The position numbers and the translations under genes were made by a program. Below are positions 7,339-16,500 of a DNA stretch of 28,817 nt, piece by piece. The DNA comes from a virus. The stretch lies in the IMG/VR virus record IMGVR_UViG_3300027839_001529, positions 1-28,817 of that record. One strand, 5' to 3'. Each line of letters opens with the position of its first letter. The stretch's first letter is position 1. Under the pieces are notes generated by a model, which searched no databases, was not told where the DNA came from, and saw only the letters and a program-made list of their open reading frames with translations.

Positions 7339-7628
7339 TGGCTGGAAATGATAGTTTTTATTCTAATACATATAGAAGAGATTTTTACTTAGATCTCTGG
7401 CAGGATCCTGGCGTGGCCTTTTCGAATAGCGATGAAAAACTAACTATTCCAACAAAATATAATAAACGTCCAGACTTAATGGCAACTGAAATATATGGGT
7501 CGCCTAACTATTGGTGGCTCTTTGCTTTACGAAATGTCGATATTCTTATAGATCCGGTCGAAGATTTTGTATCTGGCTTAGAAATTCGAATCCCATCAAA
7601 TCGTATAAACGTTATAAGCAGGTCGTAA
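7338..7628 (+). CDS. 53: Baseplate wedge protein gp53
   Basis: gp53 is the wedge subunit that clamps adjacent baseplate wedges together around the hub. This 96-residue version is half the length of T4 gp53 (196 residues). It keeps the conserved centre: LMATEIYGSPNYWWLFALRN followed by IDPVEDFVSGLEIRIPS, which marks the gp53 family in marine T4-like phages and resembles a LysM-type fold. Its start overlaps the previous stop by one base, and its stop lies one base before the next start. The location between a tube-cap protein and the hub genes agrees with the assignment. Confidence 0.8.
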   Translation: MAGNDSFYSNTYRRDFYLDLWQDPGVAFSNSDEKLTIPTKYNKRPDLMATEIYGSPNYWWLFALRNVDILIDPVEDFVSGLEIRIPSNRINVISRS

Positions 7629-7629
7629 A

Positions 7630-10600
7630 ATGGGTACTGAAAAAAAGAACGTATCCATCAGGGACATCATAAAGGCCCGCAGACGGGCCCGTAAAAGAGC
7701 AGCCGATCTAAATAACGTCGCCGAAGAGCCATTCCGGTCTCCGCAAGGTACTTCATCAGTGGGAATTGATCCTTTTGGTGGGGTAGAAATAAAAACACGA
7801 CAAGAACAAAAGGTAATCCCCCGCGGCGGCGTTAATTCAGTACGCAACCCACAACTAGGTACAGAGAGTTCAAACAATACCGAAGTTAAAGGTATCGTAG
7901 CACCATTTATGGCCGCACTTACTAAACAAGATCTTCATGACTTAGGCGATGTTGAATTTGCAGTAGCAATGGCGGGAATAAAAGCACAAGTTAGAAAAAA
8001 CACGGCGATCGGCCTTGCTATGACTGAAGGACCAGAGAGCGTGGGTAATCTTGGCGATATGTTTGATCAACATGCCGTTCATGTCCAAGCCAAACTATCA
8101 GATAATATCCGCGGCGGCAATCCAAATACACCTAGAAATAACAAATATAAAGTGTCGGATCCGACGGCCCCAACAACATCAAATGGTGTAGATCAAAATC
8201 GAATATCATATGATGATCTTAATGCATTATTTCAAGATAAATTTTTAACTAATAAATTATATTTTAACGAAGACGATACTGCCGGGTTTAATTTAGTCGC
8301 ATATAATATTACCTTATTTGCTTTGCCTGCAAATATTGTTTTAGGGCATCGTATTAATGAGGTTGCAATGAAAGGCCTTGATGCTTATAAAAACAATGCA
8401 ATTATTGTAACACAATCGGCCGGCACCGATGAATTTTATATAGAAGGATTATCTTTTAAGACAACTATTGGCAAAAATCCAGATCAAGGAACAGGTACAC
8501 AACCATTAGATGTTACAGTTACTATTAAAGCGCCGACTAATAATGATTTTATAGATTTATTAATTAAAGCATCAATTGTTGGAGGATGGCAAGATCATAC
8601 GGAGATGCCTATGTTTATACACGTTGAGTGGAATGGCAGAAATTCAATTACTGATGCTCCGGAGAAACAAATTAATAAAATATTTAGATGTTTCCCAGTT
8701 AGAATTGCTAAAGCAGGTGCCGCAACATTAGACGAAGGTGGTTCAACATATGAACTTACATTCGTCAGTTATCGCGCACAAGTATTTAATAATCAATTAC
8801 AAACGACACAAGAAGAAATAACTGTATCAGGGTATACTGTTGGTGAAATTCTTACACAAATTACTACGGAAATGTATAAGTTAGAAACTAACGGCAAAGA
8901 TGTACATATCATTCCAGATGAAATTTATATTGAATTTCCAGAAACAAGCGGCGGCGGCATTAATAAAATTAAAGATTATAAAATGGTAGTTGGTAAAGGT
9001 AAACTTTTTGATAATGTAGCAAACCAAAAAGCGGAATTCAACCCAAAAACAAGTATTGCAACACCAGAACCAAAAGGACACCCATCACGCAATGTGTCTT
9101 CGTCTCTCAAAAATTCCGAATCGACATCAAAAGCAAAGTCCGCACATACTGCTGATTTAAATAAGTCTTTAGGAAAAGTTACCATTACTGCGGCAAGGGG
9201 TACTAGATTAACTGACCTTATTATTAATCTTGTATCAAATACTGTTGAAGCACAAGCGTTAATTTCTGGCCTTGTAGATCCGGCGTCAAAGACGGCCGCA
9301 AAAGATCTAAAAAATATAAATCCAGATAATATAATACGAGAATTTATTCAAATCGAAAGTGAAGTTATATTAAAAGATTATGATATAGGTAGACGCAAAT
9401 ATGCATCCAAAAACTTTTTCAAAGTGTTTGAAAGCTCTGCTCCAAGTTATTCTGAAACTCAACAAGCAACAACAACACAAAATAAAGGTGTTTCGATATC
9501 ACGGTTACAAGCAATGCTTAAAGGAAACTTTGTAAGAAAATGTTATCATCATATGTATACTGGTTTAAATACTGAAATTAAAGGCCTTGAGTGGACATTT
9601 GATAATTTAGTATTCAATGCTAATCAATTATACTCAGGTATCGTTTCAGGTTATCAACAAAGACAACACGGTGTACAAGTAGGAGATGCTAAACAAGGTG
9701 CGGCACATTTAGGTTTTGCCGATAAAGCCTTAATAGATTTGCGAGTTCTTAAAGAAGCCGAAAAACAATCGGCGGGTGCTGTTAAAAAAGCCGAAAAGGA
9801 AGTAGAGGCAGCGAAGCAAAATATTGAATATGACGATGACGGAAATCCAATGATAGATAGTTTTGAAATTGCGAAAGCAGAAGCAAAACTTACGTCCGAA
9901 CAAAAACGGCATGCTGACGAAATAATATCTATACAAGAAAAAGAAGTGATCCGCACCCTACAAGGAACTGGTGCAAAAGTAAGCGAAAAAGTTCGAATCA
10001 TTAATGTACAAGGTATGGGCGCCGAACAAAGACAAGGCATAATAAAAGGCCTTGGGGCGAATCAAAGGGCATTCCAAAAAGGCAATGGCCCGATACGGAT
10101 TATTAGTTGGGAGCCAGCATCGTTGCCTGTTGCTTTAGGTAAAACTACATTTTTAAATGATATTAACGATGAACTTGTAGAAAGTGCAATTGACCAAGGA
10201 GTAATGTTTCCTGTAAAATTTGCAAGTTCAGTAGTAGCAAAAACAGAAAGTGCTGGCATAAGAGAAGGCCACGATAGAGGAAAAAATATTTTTTCAGAGA
10301 TTTATCAAAGTAAAAATACGAACATGGTAAACGTTACCCTGACGATTCGAGGAGACCCATTTTGGTGGCCGAAGATATATCAAGGAAAACAACTTGATGC
10401 ACTCGGCAAGGACATGTCTGTTACACCAAGTATTAGTGAAGCGTATTGTATTATTATTGCAGATCAATCTAATACATATGATCCAGAAACTGGAGTAATG
10501 GAAATTCAACAACGCAATTCGTTAAATGGTGTTTATCAAGTAATTTCGGCAGTACATAATTTTTCAGACGGTGAATATTCTCAGGAATTAGCATTGACAC

Positions 10601-10767
10601 GATCTACTAGTATAGATTTAAATACAGTATTCGGCGGCCAAAACATGTCGGCCGCAGCCAGAGAAAATAAAGCATTTATGCAAAAAACTGGTTATCACAT
10701 AACAGACAAATACATCGCAATTGATAACGCTAAGAACATGGAAGCAGGCGGCGCTCAAATTGGGTAA
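7630..10767 (+). CDS. Large baseplate hub protein (gp27-like candidate)
   Basis: This 1045-residue protein lies between gp53 and gp5, where a gp5 partner is expected. The N-terminus is basic and Arg-rich (11-24). Residues about 205-400 are beta-rich, with EGLSFKTTIG and MFIHVEWNG strands that resemble tube/hub domains. A charged helical segment around 700-775 (KEAEKQSAGAVKKAEKEVEA) is a probable coiled coil. The C-terminal part has GDPFWWP (908-914) and a closing GVYQVISAVHNFSDGEYSQ (967-985), a pattern of hub proteins of the gp27/gpD superfamily. T4 gp27 has only 391 residues, so this would be a much enlarged hub or a fusion with other hub components (for example a gp29-like part). I cannot separate these by eye. 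The start has only a weak AGG upstream. Confidence 0.55.
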   Translation: MGTEKKNVSIRDIIKARRRARKRAADLNNVAEEPFRSPQGTSSVGIDPFGGVEIKTRQEQKVIPRGGVNSVRNPQLGTESSNNTEVKGIVAPFMAALTKQDLHDLGDVEFAVAMAGIKAQVRKNTAIGLAMTEGPESVGNLGDMFDQHAVHVQAKLSDNIRGGNPNTPRNNKYKVSDPTAPTTSNGVDQNRISYDDLNALFQDKFLTNKLYFNEDDTAGFNLVAYNITLFALPANIVLGHRINEVAMKGLDAYKNNAIIVTQSAGTDEFYIEGLSFKTTIGKNPDQGTGTQPLDVTVTIKAPTNNDFIDLLIKASIVGGWQDHTEMPMFIHVEWNGRNSITDAPEKQINKIFRCFPVRIAKAGAATLDEGGSTYELTFVSYRAQVFNNQLQTTQEEITVSGYTVGEILTQITTEMYKLETNGKDVHIIPDEIYIEFPETSGGGINKIKDYKMVVGKGKLFDNVANQKAEFNPKTSIATPEPKGHPSRNVSSSLKNSESTSKAKSAHTADLNKSLGKVTITAARGTRLTDLIINLVSNTVEAQALISGLVDPASKTAAKDLKNINPDNIIREFIQIESEVILKDYDIGRRKYASKNFFKVFESSAPSYSETQQATTTQNKGVSISRLQAMLKGNFVRKCYHHMYTGLNTEIKGLEWTFDNLVFNANQLYSGIVSGYQQRQHGVQVGDAKQGAAHLGFADKALIDLRVLKEAEKQSAGAVKKAEKEVEAAKQNIEYDDDGNPMIDSFEIAKAEAKLTSEQKRHADEIISIQEKEVIRTLQGTGAKVSEKVRIINVQGMGAEQRQGIIKGLGANQRAFQKGNGPIRIISWEPASLPVALGKTTFLNDINDELVESAIDQGVMFPVKFASSVVAKTESAGIREGHDRGKNIFSEIYQSKNTNMVNVTLTIRGDPFWWPKIYQGKQLDALGKDMSVTPSISEAYCIIIADQSNTYDPETGVMEIQQRNSLNGVYQVISAVHNFSDGEYSQELALTRSTSIDLNTVFGGQNMSAAARENKAFMQKTGYHITDKYIAIDNAKNMEAGGAQIG

Positions 10768-10782
10768 TGGTGAGATATAATT

Positions 10783-13074
10783 ATGGTAAGAAAAGACGAT
10801 CTACCGTCGTATAATCAATCAAAAGAAATACCGGGGCATTTTACAGGCGATACCGGTGATAAAAAATTCTATGGTTTATATATTGGCATTGTAAAAGGTA
10901 CACGCGATTCACAACATATGGGAAGACTTGAAGTTTATCTTCCAGATATGGGCGGCGACGAAGATAATTATAGACTTTGGAAAACAGTTTCATATGCAAC
11001 ACCATTTGGTGGATCAACGCCGGCCGCTGAACGACATTGGATCCATGACAAAACATATGATTTTACTCCAACCTCATATGGCTTTTGGGCAGTACCACCC
11101 GATGTTGGTAATAAAGTATTAGTAATGTTTATTGGTGGTGACCTATCTCGCGGTGTATGGATAGGTTGTTTATTAGATTCTTTTATGAATCATAGTATGC
11201 CAGGATTAGGAGTATACGACAAACACGATGCTCCGTGTTATCCGATTGTTCCAACAACAGAATATAACAAATATGATCCAGCATTAAATGATCCATTAAT
11301 GCCTCCCTTGCGGCCATATCATAAACCAACATATGACAGATTGGTTGCTCAAGGTCTAATTGAAGACCCGTATAGAGGAACAACATCAAGTAGTGCGGCC
11401 AGAGAAACGCCAAGCCACGTATATGGTATGAGCACCCCGGGTCCAATTGACCCTGATGCATTAAGGGTTGGCGAAACTTTTAAAAGGGCAGGTGGCCACA
11501 CATTTGTTATGGATGATGGCGATCCTATGGATGATAATAAAAATGGACTTATACGATTACGTACTCGGGGAGGCGCACAAATCTTATTACATGATTCATC
11601 AGGATTTGTATACATTTGTAATAAGGATGCTACGGCATGGATTGAATTAGATCAAGTTGGTAATGTTGAAATTTATAGTGGTCAGCATCTTTCGATTAGA
11701 GCAGAAGAAGATATTAACATACGGGCAGATAGAGATTTAAATATTGACATTGGACGTGATCTTAACTTACATATGCCCGCCGATTATGCACCACCTTTGG
11801 GAATTTCAACAAATGATTTAGGACAAACATATGATCCAGCAAAAGCAAGTGACCCGATTAAAACACCTATTGCTGATGGTTCAATTATCTATGAATTAAA
11901 AAACGGGCATATACATGGTACATTAGATAAAGGTGATATCGAAACTGATATTGCTGGATATGTGAGACACTTAATACATAAAACTTTACATTATCATGTG
12001 ATAGACAATATGTCTTATCACACTGCGGCAAAAGCATTTTTTACATCAAACGATGAAATGAATGTTAAAGCAGGTGGCATTTATAAAGAAACTGCCCCAG
12101 AAATTCATATGAACGGACCTGAGGCCGTAACAGATATATTTCCTGCGGCGCCAATACTTCCAGAATTAATAATTGTTGACGATGTCTTAACTTACGTTGA
12201 GTGTGTAGGCCCAGAAATTTTACCACACGAAGGCAGGCATACTCGCCTGCCAAGTAGAGAGCCATATCAATATCATAAAAATGAATTAACTCGAGGATTA
12301 TATCCTCAGGCGGCCTCCGATACAGTTGAACCTAAATTTATTGACCCAGCAACTAATAAACCAATTAAAGATGGTGCAATAAGTTCCAGTGCAACAAAAC
12401 CATTAGATAAAATTGATCAAACGGGTATTCACGAAGGCGTTCGCTTCGGGCCAGAAGGTGACCCAATATTTAAGAAAAAGAGTGATCCAGTTAATTCCGC
12501 CGGAGAAGCAATATTACACGACATGAACTTATCAAAAGTAAGTGAAAAGGGAGTTGATATAGTTAAAGATTTTGAAGGATATAGTTCTACTCCTTATAAA
12601 GATTCTGCTGGTAAACTTACAATTGGCTATGGCCATTTAATTAAAGCAGGCGAATCATTTACTACTATTGATAAAGCAAAAGCAAAAGAATTATTAGCAC
12701 AAGATATGAGAGAGGCCGAACGAGCAGTAAAAGGCGCTATTACAAAACCATTAACGCAAAATCAATTTGATGCATTAACATCTATGGCTTATAACATTGG
12801 AATTAATGCATTTCGAAAAAGCACATTAGTAAAAGAAATTAATGCTGGTAATATAGAAAAAGTACCATCTGAAATGATGAAATGGTCTAAAGTTACAAAA
12901 AATATTGAAAAAACAGTTAATGGTCAAACCGTGTTTGTACCAACTAAAGTTATTAGTAAAGGATTACTTAACAGACGCACACGCGAAGCAAAATTATTTA
13001 CTACATTTCCAGCCAGAAGCGTTGTAATAGTGGCCGAAAACGATGAAGAGGATGTAAGTACCCTTCTAGGTTAA
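10783..13074 (+). CDS. 5: Baseplate hub spike gp5 with C-terminal lysozyme domain
   Basis: gp5 forms the cell-puncturing needle and digests peptidoglycan during infection. The 763-residue protein starts with an OB-fold domain (about 28-135; GLYIGIVKGTRDSQHMGRLE, later WIGCLLDSF). A triple-stranded beta-helix-like repeat follows (about 255-332; IRLRTRGGAQILLHD, VGNVEIYSG, then alternating INIRADRDLNIDIGRDLNLH). A long linker leads to a T4-type glycosyl hydrolase family 24 lysozyme at about 585-742. Its catalytic residues E598, D607 and T613 and the following H618 keep exactly the spacing of T4 lysozyme E11, D20, T26 and H31. In T4 gp5 the lysozyme lies between OB-fold and needle; here it is at the end. 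A GGTGAG sequence precedes the start. A 65-base gap with a late promoter follows. Confidence 0.93.
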   Translation: MVRKDDLPSYNQSKEIPGHFTGDTGDKKFYGLYIGIVKGTRDSQHMGRLEVYLPDMGGDEDNYRLWKTVSYATPFGGSTPAAERHWIHDKTYDFTPTSYGFWAVPPDVGNKVLVMFIGGDLSRGVWIGCLLDSFMNHSMPGLGVYDKHDAPCYPIVPTTEYNKYDPALNDPLMPPLRPYHKPTYDRLVAQGLIEDPYRGTTSSSAARETPSHVYGMSTPGPIDPDALRVGETFKRAGGHTFVMDDGDPMDDNKNGLIRLRTRGGAQILLHDSSGFVYICNKDATAWIELDQVGNVEIYSGQHLSIRAEEDINIRADRDLNIDIGRDLNLHMPADYAPPLGISTNDLGQTYDPAKASDPIKTPIADGSIIYELKNGHIHGTLDKGDIETDIAGYVRHLIHKTLHYHVIDNMSYHTAAKAFFTSNDEMNVKAGGIYKETAPEIHMNGPEAVTDIFPAAPILPELIIVDDVLTYVECVGPEILPHEGRHTRLPSREPYQYHKNELTRGLYPQAASDTVEPKFIDPATNKPIKDGAISSSATKPLDKIDQTGIHEGVRFGPEGDPIFKKKSDPVNSAGEAILHDMNLSKVSEKGVDIVKDFEGYSSTPYKDSAGKLTIGYGHLIKAGESFTTIDKAKAKELLAQDMREAERAVKGAITKPLTQNQFDALTSMAYNIGINAFRKSTLVKEINAGNIEKVPSEMMKWSKVTKNIEKTVNGQTVFVPTKVISKGLLNRRTREAKLFTTFPARSVVIVAENDEEDVSTLLG

Positions 13075-13111
13075 TTCTTATATCTTAATATAACCCTATA
13101 GAATTTACGAC

Positions 13112-13119
13112 GATAAATA
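13112..13119 (+). promoter_or_regulatory. T4-type late promoter (GATAAATA) before gp25
   Basis: GATAAATA within ACGATAAATA is identical over ten bases to the late promoter before the nucleotidyltransferase. It lies 20 bases before the gp25 start, in the only sizeable gap (13075-13139) of the rightward arm. No terminator hairpin was seen in that gap, so gp5 transcripts may read through. Confidence 0.75.
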
Positions 13120-13139
13120 ATTAAAACGGTATATTAGAT

Positions 13140-13511
13140 ATGGAAGATTATTATTTCAAAGGTTTTACAACAGTTAATCGAGATAAGCCCTCGTACTCAG
13201 CAACCGGTATGGATTTAGTAAAAATCGATTTATTAAATCATTTTAGTACTAGAATGGGGGAAAGGGTCATGCTTCCGAATTTTGGAAGCATAATCTATGA
13301 TTTACTAATGGATCCATTGGATGAAATATCAAAAGATGCAATTTTACAAGATGCCGAACGAATCGTTAATGAAGATCCGCGTGTCGAATTACGTGATACG
13401 CAACTAACTGAAACTGATAACAGTATTACATTAGAAATGCAATTAACGTACTTACCCGATGGTATAACTGATTCATTAGCAATACAATTTAATACGGAGT
13501 TGCAGGAGTAA
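13140..13511 (+). CDS. 25: Baseplate wedge protein gp25
   Basis: gp25 is the sheath-initiating wedge subunit, conserved from phages to type VI secretion (TssE). The 123-residue length is close to T4 gp25 (132). Conserved features are the DLVKIDLLNHFSTRMGERVM helix (25-44), the sheath-nucleating strand LPNFGSIIYDLLMDPLDE (45-62) and the EDPRVEL segment (78-84) that carries the EPR-like motif of the family. It has no clear Shine-Dalgarno, only its late promoter 20 bases upstream. The gp6 ribosome site AGGAG (13504-13508) overlaps its last codons. Confidence 0.93.
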   Translation: MEDYYFKGFTTVNRDKPSYSATGMDLVKIDLLNHFSTRMGERVMLPNFGSIIYDLLMDPLDEISKDAILQDAERIVNEDPRVELRDTQLTETDNSITLEMQLTYLPDGITDSLAIQFNTELQE

Positions 13512-13514
13512 ATA

Positions 13515-16500
13515 ATGGCCCAAATACAACGACAAAATAACTTTTTCGCCGCAGAAGATTTTAGAACAATTTATCGAACATTCAGTGAAATTAACTTTAC
13601 TGCATATGATTTTGATACGATTAAACGTGCGATGATTGAATATTTACAACGGCATTTTCCAGAAGAATTTAATGACTTTATCGAAAGCAGTGAATTTATT
13701 GCTATCATTGAACTACTTGCATATATGGGCCAAACAATTGCATTTAGACAAGACTTAAATACTAGAGAAAACTTTTTAGATACTGCTGAACGCACCGAAA
13801 GTATTCGACGTTTAGCAAAAATGTTAAATTATACTCCAAAGAGAAATCTTCCAGCGGCCGGCGTCATAAAGATTTTCGCTGTATCAACCGACGAACAAAT
13901 TATTGATAGTGCAGGAAATGATTTATCAAATTTAGTAATAAATTGGAATGATCCAAATAATGTTGATTATTTAGAACAATTAACATTAATACTTAATGCG
14001 GCATTCCTAGCACAAAACCCATATGGTACTCCAGTTAAAAAAGGTACTGTAGATGCTGTTCCAATTGAAGTATATACTATTGATGCTATTAAAAATCTAG
14101 CAGTTACTTATTCTTTAAATGGGGATGTTAACGGTGCAAGTTTTCCGTTCGAAGTAGTTAATGCTACATTCGAAGACGGCATGTTTATGAAAGAAATAGA
14201 ACCAAATCCTGCAAATGGATTAAGTATGTTTTACATCAATGATGGCTTAGGTAATAACAGTAGTCAAACTGGATTCTTTATGTACCTAAAACAAGGTGCA
14301 TTATCATTCGATGATTTTGCATTAGATCTGCCACAACCAAATAGAGAAATCTTTATTAATAAAGAGAATATTAATAATTTTGATGTTTGGTGTCAAACTG
14401 TTGATTCAACCGGTACTATACTTGATAGTTGGACTAAAGTACCTAGCGTAAATGGTACTAGTGTAGTTTATAATAGTTTACTTAAAAATAAAAGAAAGAT
14501 TTTTGCAGTTACGTCGGCTGTTAATGATAAAATATCATTACGATTTGCAGATGGCTCATTTGGCGATGCACCGTCAGGAACTACACGAGTATGGTATAGG
14601 CAAAGTGCAAACCTGACAACAACGGCCCGTCCAGAAGATATTGGTTTACAAACAATTCAAGTACCTTACATAGGTAAAAACAATACCACTCATATCTTAA
14701 GCATAACACTTGGACTTGTTGGAAGTATTAGCAATAGTTTAGCAACTGAAACAAATGCTGAAATTAAAACAAATGCTCCTCAAGTATTTTATACACAGGA
14801 TCGAATGGTTAATGGTGAGGATTATAACACATATCCATTATATAAGAATTCAGACATTATTAAAATCAAAGCCATTAATAGAACACACGCAGGGCATAGT
14901 AGGTTTATTGACATTAATGATCCAACCGGCACTGTACAAAATTTAAATGTATTTGCCGAAGATGGGTTTATTTACAAAGACGAACAGAACATTCAAGTTG
15001 TTGCTGAACTTACATCTTCAACAACATCTAATACTATTATTCAAAGATATGTTCAACCTCAATTATCAGAGGACGACGTTATTAATTTTTATTATGATGT
15101 TTATCGAAAAGCAGTACACACAGCCGATGGCAGTTCAGCATGGCGATTCACTACCAGTGAAGTTATGCAATGGGTTACTTTACCATCGTCAACCGACGGT
15201 AATAAAGGGTATTTTGTAAAACAAGACGTAGCAAGTATTGCAACTAATTATCAAACTGTAGGTACAAGCGGCACAGGAAAAAATAAATTTATTGTTGAGA
15301 AATCATTACTAGAATTTCAAAACTCTGCAAGGTCTTTAACATTATTTGCTACAGTTGAAAATTTAACTGTATCAGGAAATCCAACAGGATTAACAACTGG
15401 ACCGATTGAATTAAATGTTTCTATACCAGATGGATATATTTTAACACGGGTTTATCCAAAATTTCGAAAATTATTTAACACCACCGAACAAACAGCAATT
15501 TTTACACAACTTGATCTTAAAAACACATTTGGTATTGGTTATGATTATAAAACTTCAGCATTTTATGTAATCAATCCTAATAACTTATCTACAGCAACAG
15601 AATTTAGTTTAGTTAATGCACAAGATAACACTAATACCAATAAAGATGATAGTTGGATTATTAAAATAGAATACGTTGAAGCAACATCACTTACTAGTGC
15701 AAACTTTTCTTTATCAACAAGAGGAATGCGTTATATTTTTGAAAGTGAAGAAGACGTTAGATTCTATTTTGACAATGCATTTAAAACAGTTGATGTAAAA
15801 ACAGGACAAGCAAAAAGAGATGTAATTTCTCTTTTAAAAATTAATAGTGATAAACGATCACAAATTGATAGAATTAATATTTTAACACCGGGTAATGGTT
15901 ATACATCATCACCTGTTGTTGAATTTCAACAGCCTGGCGAAATTGATCCGGCCACCGCAGTAGCACAACTTTCGTGGAACTTTCTTTCAGGTGGTATTGG
16001 CGGTTCAGAATATGCACCAATTGATCCTGCACTAACTTATTTAGATAGTGTTACAGTTGATTCGAACGGTATTCAAAATGAAATTATGATTAACAATTCC
16101 GGGGTATTAAATACTGCAACCGGCGGCCGCTCTCTTAGATTAAAAGCAAATTTATCTGAGTCAGCAACAGCATTGCCAACAATTGCAGATGATACTATAT
16201 CTGATATTGGAATTGAGTTATTTGCTTCGGGTGCAGGATATACATCACTACCTACAATAGCATTTCCTGCTCCGGCCGGCGGCGGCATAACTGCATTAGG
16301 ATATGCAACAATTGACACTGCATTAACAGGCGCTACAATAACCGACCAAGGCGGAGGCTATATTACAACACCCGATGTTACGGTTAATTCTCCTGGTTTT
16401 TCAGGTACAGTTTGGAATGTAAATCATGGATTAAATCAAAAGTATGTTAATTATGAAATTATTGTTACATCAGGAGGGAATGATTTAGCAATTGATCATA

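Noticed and set aside
12535-13074. Separate endolysin gene downstream of gp5
   Set aside because: The lysozyme domain is in frame with the OB-fold and beta-helix in one uninterrupted frame, with no ribosome site or stop between them. It is a domain of gp5.
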